Below, piece after piece: positions 7,128 to 12,939 of a stretch of 12,939 nucleotides of DNA. Origin of the DNA: Clostridia bacterium. Lineage in GTDB: Bacteria; Bacillota; Clostridia; Christensenellales; Maliibacteriaceae. How positions within the stretch are numbered: position 1 is the stretch's first letter; the number at the start of each line of letters is the position of its first letter. Under the pieces are notes generated by a model. It made no database searches. It was not told where the DNA came from and saw only the letters and a list, made by a program, of their open reading frames with translations. The stretch is taken from assembly GCA_017935825.1 (NCBI GenBank), contig JAGBGW010000327.1:1-12939 (forward strand). Reading direction: 5' to 3'. The translations under genes were made by a program, and so were the position numbers.

Positions 7128-8249
7128 ATGCAGTACACGGATATTGAACTTGCGCAGATTTTTCTTTCTTCCTGTCCGGGCATGACGCCCAAAAAATACA
7201 AAAAGTTTATTGAACCGTTTCGTGACGAACTGGATGCGGTGCGCCATGCAAAAGAACTTCCCTATTCCATCTTTGGTAAACAGGAAGCAGTGGTGCGGGA
7301 ATATCTGAAAGATAAGAGCGCTTTTCGGAACTATCTGAAACTGTTGGACGAAAAGAAGATCATCTGCCTGACACGTGCAAGCCAAAACTATCCTCATGTA
7401 TTGCTGGACTTTGATGATGCGCCCATCATGCTGTATGCAAAAGGCAATGTACAGCGAATGAATTTTTCTCTGCAGCAAAGTATCACCATCGTTGGTTCAA
7501 GGCAGCCTACCCGTTATGGGGAAACAGTGACAAAGCTGTTTGCAGGTGATTTGAGCGCAAGCGGCGTTACCATTGTCTCAGGTCTTGCCATCGGTGTGGA
7601 TGCCTGTGCCCATGCTGCTGCCATTGATGCGGGCGGCATGACCATCGGCATTGTCTCGGGCGGTGTGGATTGCGGAATCCCCACGGACAATATTGATCTT
7701 GCCAAGCGTATTTTGGATGCCGACGGTGTGATCTTAAGTGAATATGCGCCGGGCACACCGGTCAGACCCTGGATGTTTGCGCAGCGAAACCGTATTTTAA
7801 GCGGTTTGACATGCGGTACGCTACTGGTACAGGCCAGAGAGAAAAGTGGCGCGATGATCACTGTGGATCATGCACAAGATCAAGGCAAGACTGTGTTTTG
7901 TGTGCCGGGGGAAATCACCCAATCAGCAAGCTATTGGCCCAATCGTCTGCTGCGTGAAGGTGCGATTCCCGTACTGCAGGCACAGGATATTCTGGATGAA
8001 TTCGCTTGGGACGGCAGGGTATTGGGCAGTACGAAGAAGAATTCCCTTGATTGGACGGATCGTTCTGATGTAGAACAGAAGATCCTCCTGGCGCTTTCAA
8101 AGGGTCAGCTTACTGTGGAAAAACTTTGTGATATGACCAACCTTTCCATGCAAAGCCTGATGTCCCACTTGACAAGTTTGGAAATGGAAGGAATAATAAA
8201 ACAGTTTCCGGGCCACATCGTGGATATCTTAGATGCGTACCGTCCATAA
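7128..8249 (+). CDS. dprA: DNA-processing protein DprA (Smf)
   Basis: DprA binds incoming single-stranded DNA and loads RecA onto it during transformation; in non-competent species its role is not clear. The 373-residue protein has an N-terminal SAM-like helical region (about 1-70), then the Rossmann-type core: YPHVLLDFDDAPIMLYAKG (88-106), VGSRQPTRYG (122-131), SGLAIGVDACAH (151-162), FAQRNRILSGL (217-227) and GAMITVDHAQDQGK (241-254). A C-terminal winged-helix-like region spans about 310-370. Shine-Dalgarno GGGGGAG at 7116-7122 lies 5 nt before the ATG. It is cotranscribed with comM, so two recombination-related proteins share a unit. The dprA-topA-trmFO order is conserved in Firmicutes including Bacillus. 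Confidence 0.96.
   Translation: MQYTDIELAQIFLSSCPGMTPKKYKKFIEPFRDELDAVRHAKELPYSIFGKQEAVVREYLKDKSAFRNYLKLLDEKKIICLTRASQNYPHVLLDFDDAPIMLYAKGNVQRMNFSLQQSITIVGSRQPTRYGETVTKLFAGDLSASGVTIVSGLAIGVDACAHAAAIDAGGMTIGIVSGGVDCGIPTDNIDLAKRILDADGVILSEYAPGTPVRPWMFAQRNRILSGLTCGTLLVQAREKSGAMITVDHAQDQGKTVFCVPGEITQSASYWPNRLLREGAIPVLQAQDILDEFAWDGRVLGSTKKNSLDWTDRSDVEQKILLALSKGQLTVEKLCDMTNLSMQSLMSHLTSLEMEGIIKQFPGHIVDILDAYRP
8169..8197 (+). promoter_or_regulatory. Near-consensus promoter inside dprA, likely for topA-trmFO
   Basis: TTGACA (6 of 6) at 8169-8174 and AATAAT (5 of 6) at 8192-8197 are spaced by exactly 17 bp. The predicted start near 8204 gives a leader of about 105 nt to topA. The -10 falls on two consecutive ATA isoleucine codons, the only ATA codons I found in dprA, which otherwise uses ATC and ATT. 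That hints that the codons are kept for the promoter. Confidence 0.55.
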
Positions 8250-8298
8250 CAGCAAATATAAGGTGATTTTTCGCCTGAATAAATGAAAAACAACTTTC

Positions 8299-8304
8299 GG
8301 AGGA
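8299..8304 (+). promoter_or_regulatory. Ribosome binding site that fixes the topA start
   Basis: GGAGGA lies 5 nt before ATG 8310. The longer in-frame ATG at 8283 would bury this site inside the gene and has no Shine-Dalgarno of its own. Confidence 0.8.
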
Positions 8305-8309
8305 AGAAC

Positions 8310-10460
8310 ATGCCGAAAACCACAGCGGCAGCGTCCGCTAAGAAAACAGCAGCAAAAAAAGCACCGAAGCTTGTGATCGTGGAGTCTCCTGCAAAGGCCA
8401 AGACCATCGCCAAGTACCTTGGCAAGGGCTATAAAGTCGAGGCATCCAACGGTCATGTGCGCGATCTGCCCAAAAGCCAGATCGGCATCAATGTGGAGGA
8501 AGGCTTTGAACCCAAATATATCACCATCCGCGGCCGCGGCGAGATCATCGATAGACTCAAGCGCGAAGCAAAAAATGCTTCCGCAGTCTATCTTGCAACT
8601 GACCCTGACAGAGAAGGTGAAGCCATCTCCTGGCACCTTGCCCATCTTCTGAAGATCGATGAGACCTCTCTTTGCCGCATCGAGTTCAACGAGATCACCA
8701 AGGATGCCATCAAAAAGGCCATCAAGCAGCCCCGCGCCATCGACCTTGATTTGGTGGATGCCCAGCAGGCTCGTCGTCTTCTTGACCGTCTTGTGGGCTA
8801 TCAGATCAGCCCCATTTTGTGGCGCAAGGTGCATAAAGGTCTTTCCGCAGGTCGTGTGCAGTCGGTAGCCACCCGTATCGTCTGCGACCGTGAGGAAGAG
8901 ATCCAGTCCTTCATCCCTGAAGAATACTGGACCCTTGGCGCCAATATCGAAAGCCGCGACGGCGTGCAGCTGGAAGTCAACTTTGCAGGTCTGCGCGACG
9001 AAAAGAACACCAACCTGCCCAACGAGGAAAGTGTCAATGCTGTCATCGCGGCAGTGGAAAAAGCACCATTTGTGGTGGATAAGATCGAAAAAAGCGAAAA
9101 GCGTGTCCGTCCTATGGCGCCTTTTACCACCTCCAGCCTGCAGCAGGAAGCATCCCGCCGCTATGGTTTTTCCACCAAGCGCACCATGGTGCTTGCCCAG
9201 CAGCTGTATGAAGGTGTGGAAGTCAAAGGCATCGGTCCCGTGGGTCTGATCACCTACATCCGTACCGACTCCATCCGCATCGCAGATGAGGCACGCGAAG
9301 CGGCAAAGCAGCTGATCCTTGCAGAATTCGGTGAGGAATACTATCCTGCAACGCCCAACATCTACAAGGGCAAAAACGGGGCACAGGATGCACACGAAGC
9401 CATCCGTCCCACCACGCTGGAACTGAATCCCAAGCAGCTGAAAGCCTCCCTTTCCCGCGATCAGCTTCGCCTTTATACCTTGGTTTACAACCGCTTCGTT
9501 GCAAGCCAGATGACCCCTGCGGTCTATGAGATCAGCGCTGCGCGCATCCATGCCCAGGATTACCGCTTCCGCGCTTCTTCCTCCCATCTTGTCTTCCAGG
9601 GCTACCGCAAGGTCTATATGGAAAATGAGGAAGCATCTTCTGAGCCTTCCAGCCTTGATGCCCGTCTTGCAGAGGGCATGGAGCTTTTTGCCACCGAGTT
9701 CAAACCCGTGCAGCATTTTACCGAACCCCCTGCACGCTATTCCGAAGCACTGCTTGTCCGTGCACTGGAAGAACAGGGCATCGGCCGTCCCAGTACCTAT
9801 GCACCCATCATCTCCACCATTTTGGATAAGGGCTACGTCCGCCGTGAGGGCAGACTTCTTATGCCCACCGAGCTTGGTCAGATCGTCACCGGTCTTATGA
9901 AGGAACACTTCACCGACATCGTGGACGTTGCCTTCACCGCAGATATGGAGCAGAAACTGGATAACGTGGAAAAAGGCGATACCGACTGGCGAAGCGTTTT
10001 GTCCGACTTCTACGGTCCTTTTGCCGAGACTTTGGCAGAAGCTGATGCGAAGATCGAAAAGATCGTCATCGAGGATGAAGTCACCGACATCGTCTGCGAA
10101 AAGTGCGGCGCTTTCATGGTCATCAAAAACGGCCGCAACGGCAGATTCTATGCCTGCCCCAATTTCCCTGCCTGCCGAAATACCAAGTCCATTTTGCAGA
10201 CCGTTGACTGCGATTGCCCCAAGTGCGGCGGTCAGGTCATCGTTCGCCGATCCCGTCGCGGACGTGTCTTCTACGGCTGCGAAAATTATCCCGAGTGTGA
10301 TTTCAACTCCTGGGATATGCCCGTGCGTGAAAAATGCCCCGATTGCGGCGGCTACATGGTATTGAAGCGCAACCGTGCAGGTCAGCAGACCTGGCAGTGT
10401 GCAAATGCTGAATGCGGCAAGGTGATCCCTGCAAAAGAAACCGAGCAGAAAGAGGACTGA
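8310..10460 (+). CDS. topA: DNA topoisomerase I (type IA)
   Basis: This enzyme relaxes negative supercoils by cutting one strand through a 5'-phosphotyrosine and strand passage. The 716-residue protein contains an N-terminal TOPRIM domain (about 20-130) with VIVESPAKAK including E25 and the metal-binding DPDREGE (98-104), the core domains, and the catalytic tyrosine Y316 in TYIRTDS. Three C-terminal zinc ribbons follow: C596/C599/C616/C622, C636/C639/C657/C663 and C676/C679/C697/C702. The first 20 residues are an alanine- and lysine-rich basic tail. ATG 8310 is chosen by its strong Shine-Dalgarno at 8299-8304. The gene follows dprA by 60 bp and probably has its own promoter in the end of dprA. 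trmFO begins 4 bp after its stop, so the two are cotranscribed. Confidence 0.97.
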   Translation: MPKTTAAASAKKTAAKKAPKLVIVESPAKAKTIAKYLGKGYKVEASNGHVRDLPKSQIGINVEEGFEPKYITIRGRGEIIDRLKREAKNASAVYLATDPDREGEAISWHLAHLLKIDETSLCRIEFNEITKDAIKKAIKQPRAIDLDLVDAQQARRLLDRLVGYQISPILWRKVHKGLSAGRVQSVATRIVCDREEEIQSFIPEEYWTLGANIESRDGVQLEVNFAGLRDEKNTNLPNEESVNAVIAAVEKAPFVVDKIEKSEKRVRPMAPFTTSSLQQEASRRYGFSTKRTMVLAQQLYEGVEVKGIGPVGLITYIRTDSIRIADEAREAAKQLILAEFGEEYYPATPNIYKGKNGAQDAHEAIRPTTLELNPKQLKASLSRDQLRLYTLVYNRFVASQMTPAVYEISAARIHAQDYRFRASSSHLVFQGYRKVYMENEEASSEPSSLDARLAEGMELFATEFKPVQHFTEPPARYSEALLVRALEEQGIGRPSTYAPIISTILDKGYVRREGRLLMPTELGQIVTGLMKEHFTDIVDVAFTADMEQKLDNVEKGDTDWRSVLSDFYGPFAETLAEADAKIEKIVIEDEVTDIVCEKCGAFMVIKNGRNGRFYACPNFPACRNTKSILQTVDCDCPKCGGQVIVRRSRRGRVFYGCENYPECDFNSWDMPVREKCPDCGGYMVLKRNRAGQQTWQCANAECGKVIPAKETEQKED

Positions 10461-10464
10461 AAAA

Positions 10465-11775
10465 ATGAGCATCGCACCTGTGACGATCATTGGCGCAGGG
10501 CTTGCTGGCAGTGAGGCTGCATGGCAGCTTTTACGCCGCGGCATCCCCGTGCGTATGTACGAAATGCGCCCCAAGAAATCCTCGCCCGTTCATACCACAG
10601 ACCTTTTTGCGGAACTTGTCTGCAGCAACTCTCTTCGTTCCAACCAGCTTGGAAATGCCGTGGGTCTTTTGAAAGAGGAGATGCGGCGACTTGATTCCCT
10701 TGTCATGCGCGCGGCGGATGAAACGTGCGTGCCTGCAGGCGGCGCACTGGCGGTGGACAGAAATCTGTTCTCCCAATACATCACCGATGCGCTGACCAGC
10801 AATCCGCTCTTTGAGCTGATCCGCGAGGAAGTCACTGAAATTCCCGAAGGCAACGTCATCATCGCATCGGGCCCTTTGACCAGCGATGCACTTGCACAGA
10901 CCCTGCTTGACTTCTGCGGTTCCCAGCGCCTGTCCTTCTACGATGCGGTTGCACCCATCGTCTCTGCCGATTCTTTGGATATGGACAAGATCTTTGCCCA
11001 GTCCCGCTACGACAAGGGCGATGCGGATTATCTGAACTGTCCCATGGACCAGGAACAGTACGATGCTTTCGTCCGCGAACTTGTGGCGGCAGAGCGCGCA
11101 CCCATGCACGATTTAGAGGACATCACCGTCTTGGAAGGCTGCATGCCGGTTGAATCCATGGCCGACAGAGGGCACCTGACACTTGCCCACGGTCCCTTGA
11201 AACCCATGGGGCTTGCCGATCCCAGAACGGGGAAGAGGCCCTATGCGGTGGTTCAGCTTCGCATGGAGACCCGAGATGCAACCTGCTATAATCTGGTCGG
11301 CTTCCAGACCAGATTGAAGTTCCCCGAGCAAAAGCGTGTTTTCTCCATGATCCCCGGTCTTGAAAACGCACAGTTTTTGCGTTACGGTGTCATGCATCGA
11401 AATACCTTCCTGGATTCTCCCGGCATCCTGAACCGCGACTACAGCATCAAGGCGGAACCCAGAATTGCCGTGGCAGGTCAGGTCAGCGGCGTGGAAGGCT
11501 ATGTGGAATCTGCTTCCAGCGGTCTTCTTGCAGCTGTGTGCATGGCAGCACGTCTGCAGGGCAGGCAAATGCCGTATTTCTCCTCCAAAACCGCCATCGG
11601 CGCGCTGGGTGAGTACGTAAGCCTGGGCAACGGCGGCAACTTCCAGCCCATGAATATCAACTTTGGCATTATGCCGGGCCTGGAAAAGCGCATCCGCAAC
11701 AAAAAGGAGCGCTGTGAGGCCATTGCAGCCCGCGCACTGGAAGAAATTGACGAAATCGCACAAACCCTGTCATAA
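10465..11775 (+). CDS. trmFO: tRNA m5U54 methyltransferase TrmFO (folate- and FAD-dependent)
   Basis: TrmFO makes 5-methyluridine at position 54 of the tRNA T-loop, with methylenetetrahydrofolate as carbon source and reduced FAD as reductant; it replaces the SAM-dependent TrmA in most Firmicutes. The 436-residue protein has the FAD-binding Rossmann motif IIGAGLAGSEAA at 8-19. The two cysteines studied in the Bacillus enzyme are at the same positions: C53 in LVCSNSLRSN and C226 in EGCMPVE. A C-terminal GQVSGVEGYVESASSGLLAA block (338-357) and GEYVSLGNGGNFQPMNINFG (382-401) complete the family pattern. Length is typical. AGAGGA at 10451-10456, inside the topA 3' end, is the likely Shine-Dalgarno. 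The gene was formerly called gid; GidA (MnmG) is related but much longer, so confusion is unlikely. Confidence 0.97.
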   Translation: MSIAPVTIIGAGLAGSEAAWQLLRRGIPVRMYEMRPKKSSPVHTTDLFAELVCSNSLRSNQLGNAVGLLKEEMRRLDSLVMRAADETCVPAGGALAVDRNLFSQYITDALTSNPLFELIREEVTEIPEGNVIIASGPLTSDALAQTLLDFCGSQRLSFYDAVAPIVSADSLDMDKIFAQSRYDKGDADYLNCPMDQEQYDAFVRELVAAERAPMHDLEDITVLEGCMPVESMADRGHLTLAHGPLKPMGLADPRTGKRPYAVVQLRMETRDATCYNLVGFQTRLKFPEQKRVFSMIPGLENAQFLRYGVMHRNTFLDSPGILNRDYSIKAEPRIAVAGQVSGVEGYVESASSGLLAAVCMAARLQGRQMPYFSSKTAIGALGEYVSLGNGGNFQPMNINFGIMPGLEKRIRNKKERCEAIAARALEEIDEIAQTLS

Positions 11776-11784
11776 AACAGAACA

Positions 11785-11826
11785 AAAAGCGGATGAATTT
11801 TATGATCGTCCGCTTTTCATTTTTTA
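11785..11826 (+). terminator. Rho-independent terminator after trmFO
   Basis: AAAAGCGGATGA at 11785-11796 pairs with TCGTCCGCTTTT at 11806-11817 over 12 positions with a single G-T wobble, leaving a 9-nt loop. A run of T's follows at 11820-11826. It ends the topA-trmFO unit 9 bp after the stop codon. Confidence 0.87.
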
Positions 11827-11907
11827 GACAAATGTATGTTTATCGGCACATAAAAGAAGAAAAGTCGGGAAAACTTAGAAAAAACTATTCTATTCGTGAA
11901 GTTAATG

Positions 11908-11916
11908 TGCTATAAT
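11908..11916 (+). promoter_or_regulatory. Extended -10 promoter of rnjA
   Basis: TGC followed by a perfect TATAAT (11911-11916) forms an extended -10. The -35 region at about 11888-11893 (TTCTAT) is poor, as is common with extended -10 elements. The predicted start near 11923 leaves a long leader of about 165 nt before rnjA. The stretch 11827-11907 is AT-rich and otherwise shows nothing I can name. Confidence 0.6.
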
Positions 11917-11938
11917 AATTTTAATTTCGGTAATCATA

Positions 11939-11957
11939 CAGGCGTATTATACGTCTG
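11939..11957 (+). promoter_or_regulatory. 19-nt palindrome just after the rnjA transcription start
   Basis: CAGGCGTAT-T-ATACGTCTG is symmetric over nine positions per arm with one G-T mismatch. It begins about 16 nt after the predicted transcription start. It could be an operator bound as DNA, or a stem-loop close to the 5' end of the messenger (7 bp with a 5-nt loop). Confidence 0.45.
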
Positions 11958-11979
11958 GATAGATAATAAACAAAAGAAC

Positions 11980-12059
11980 TCGAATATTCGGGTTTGACGA
12001 TGCACTTAGAAGACAATAGGGGTAGTTTTGCCCGACGTCAAAATGCATTGGATATTCGA
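11980..12059 (+). ncRNA. Folded 5' leader element of rnjA (unclassified)
   Basis: An 80-nt segment can close on itself. TCGAATAT at 11980-11987 is exactly complementary to ATATTCGA at 12052-12059, extended inward by four weaker pairs (11988-11991 with 12048-12051, three of them G-T). An internal loop follows, then TTTGACG at 11993-11999 pairs perfectly with CGTCAAA at 12036-12042. The apical part carries AATAGGGGTAG. Competing pairings exist: CGAATATTCG (11981-11990) is self-complementary, and TCGGG (11988-11992) can pair with CCCGA (12031-12035). The element ends 12 nt before the Shine-Dalgarno region of rnjA. I do not recognise a known riboswitch class. Confidence 0.4.
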
Positions 12060-12088
12060 CATCGCACCGTAAGGAGAAAGGATCCGGC

Positions 12089-12939
12089 ATGCAGAACAAC
12101 AAATTGCGCATCATACCCCTTGGTGGCATCAACGAATTTGGTAAAAACATGACCGTATTTGAGTACGGGGACGATATGTTCATCCTCGACTGCGGCATGA
12201 TGTTCCCCAAAGAAGACATGTTGGGCATCGACTACGTTATTCCCGATATGAACTATGTGATCATGAACCGCCAAAAACTTCGCGGCGTGGTCTTTACCCA
12301 TGGTCATGAGGACCATATCGGCGCCGTGCCGTACCTGCTGCGTCAGGTCAGCGCTCCGCTTTATGGCTCCCGATTGACACTGGGTCTTATCGCAAATAAA
12401 TTGCAGGAGCACGGTCTTCGTGCCGATGCACATCTCATCGTGCCCGGCGATAAGGTGGAACTTGGCTGCTTCACCATTGAGTTTTTCAAGGTCAACCACT
12501 CCATCGCAGGTGCAGTTGGTATGATCATCGATACCCCGATTGGCCGCGTTGTCCACACCGGCGACTTTAAGATCGACTATACGCCCATCGACGGCGAAAC
12601 CACCGACCTTCCCCGACTTGCAACCGTGGGTAAGGAAGGCGTGCTTTGCCTGATGACCGACTCCACCAACGCAGAGCGCCCCGGCTATGTCATGAGTGAA
12701 AAGAGCGTCGGCGCTGCATTTGCCCGTTATTTCCGTGAGGCACAGGGCAGAATCATCGTTGCCACCTTCGCATCCAACATCCACCGCATCCAGCAGATCG
12801 TGGATGAAGCCCAGCGCATGGGTCGAAAGGTCTGCCTGGTTGGCCGAAGCCTGGTCAACGTCTGCAATACCGCGCTTGCACTTGGTGAGCTGTCCATCCC
12901 CGACGGCACGCTGATCAACCTTGAGCACGTCCGCTACTA
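12089..12939 (+). CDS. rnjA: Ribonuclease J, N-terminal part (runs off the window)
   Basis: RNase J is a 5'-3' exonuclease and endonuclease of the metallo-beta-lactamase/beta-CASP family, central to RNA decay and maturation in Firmicutes. The 283 visible residues stop at the window edge without a stop codon; the family is about 555 long, so roughly half is missing. Visible motifs are the metal-binding HGHEDH (71-76), H137 in VNHSIAG, HTGDFK (156-161) with D159, MTDSTNAERPG (189-199) and the beta-CASP block TFASNIHRIQQ (226-236). ATG 12089 is preferred, with AAAGGA at 12077-12082 six nt upstream; an overlapping AAGGAG at 12071-12076 is 12 nt away. In the same frame an upstream stop at 12023 excludes a much longer start. 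The frame aligns with Bacillus RnjA over its whole length. It may be RnjA or RnjB; the exact paralogue is uncertain. Confidence 0.93.
   Translation, partial: MQNNKLRIIPLGGINEFGKNMTVFEYGDDMFILDCGMMFPKEDMLGIDYVIPDMNYVIMNRQKLRGVVFTHGHEDHIGAVPYLLRQVSAPLYGSRLTLGLIANKLQEHGLRADAHLIVPGDKVELGCFTIEFFKVNHSIAGAVGMIIDTPIGRVVHTGDFKIDYTPIDGETTDLPRLATVGKEGVLCLMTDSTNAERPGYVMSEKSVGAAFARYFREAQGRIIVATFASNIHRIQQIVDEAQRMGRKVCLVGRSLVNVCNTALALGELSIPDGTLINLEHVRY

Noticed and set aside
8260..8275. AGGTGA-TTTT-CGCCT mini hairpin between dprA and topA
   Set aside because: Only about six pairs with a mismatch or wobble and no T tract after it, so it does not qualify as a terminator.
8229..10574. A 781-codon open frame on the minus strand, opposite topA
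   Set aside because: It mirrors topA almost exactly, has no recognisable domain or ribosome binding site, and is explained by topA codon bias leaving few stops in that antisense frame.

Overview
The window is a bacterial chromosomal segment that reads like a Firmicute of the class Clostridia. An Oscillospirales/Ruminococcaceae-type gut bacterium is my best guess, from gene order, RNase J, purine-rich ribosome binding sites and moderately high GC; the genus cannot be read from it. All nine genes lie on the + strand. Eight are housekeeping or genome-maintenance genes in an order known from this group: rbgA (ylqF), rnhB, yraN, a large membrane glycosyltransferase, comM (yifB), dprA, topA, trmFO and the first half of an RNase J gene that runs off the right edge.

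Layout. Positions 1-187 are non-coding, with a possible degenerate dispersed repeat at the left edge and a promoter whose -10 lies in a small dyad. Positions 188-2017 hold rbgA-rnhB-yraN, with gaps of 3 and 15 bp, clearly one transcription unit: ribosome assembly, ribonucleotide and R-loop removal, and a nuclease-fold protein. Positions 2038-5424 hold one very long gene that starts at a TTG and encodes a fusion of two GT-C membrane glycosyltransferase modules with a discoidin-like domain between them. It ends at a strong hairpin terminator (5438-5480). A new promoter (5492-5521) serves comM-dprA, two genes linked to handling of transforming or recombining DNA. A near-consensus promoter inside the 3' end of dprA (8169-8197) probably gives topA-trmFO their own expression. 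trmFO ends at a second terminator (11785-11826). The 262 bases between that terminator and rnjA hold an extended -10 promoter and a structured 5' leader.

What stands out. I see no phage, CRISPR, transposase or defence locus, and no clear undescribed system. The points most worth a second look are the tripartite glycosyltransferase sitting in a housekeeping cluster, the roughly 80-nt folded leader of the RNase J gene, and the promoter inside dprA whose -10 is made of the only two ATA codons I found in that gene. All functional assignments come from reading motifs by eye; no database search was possible.
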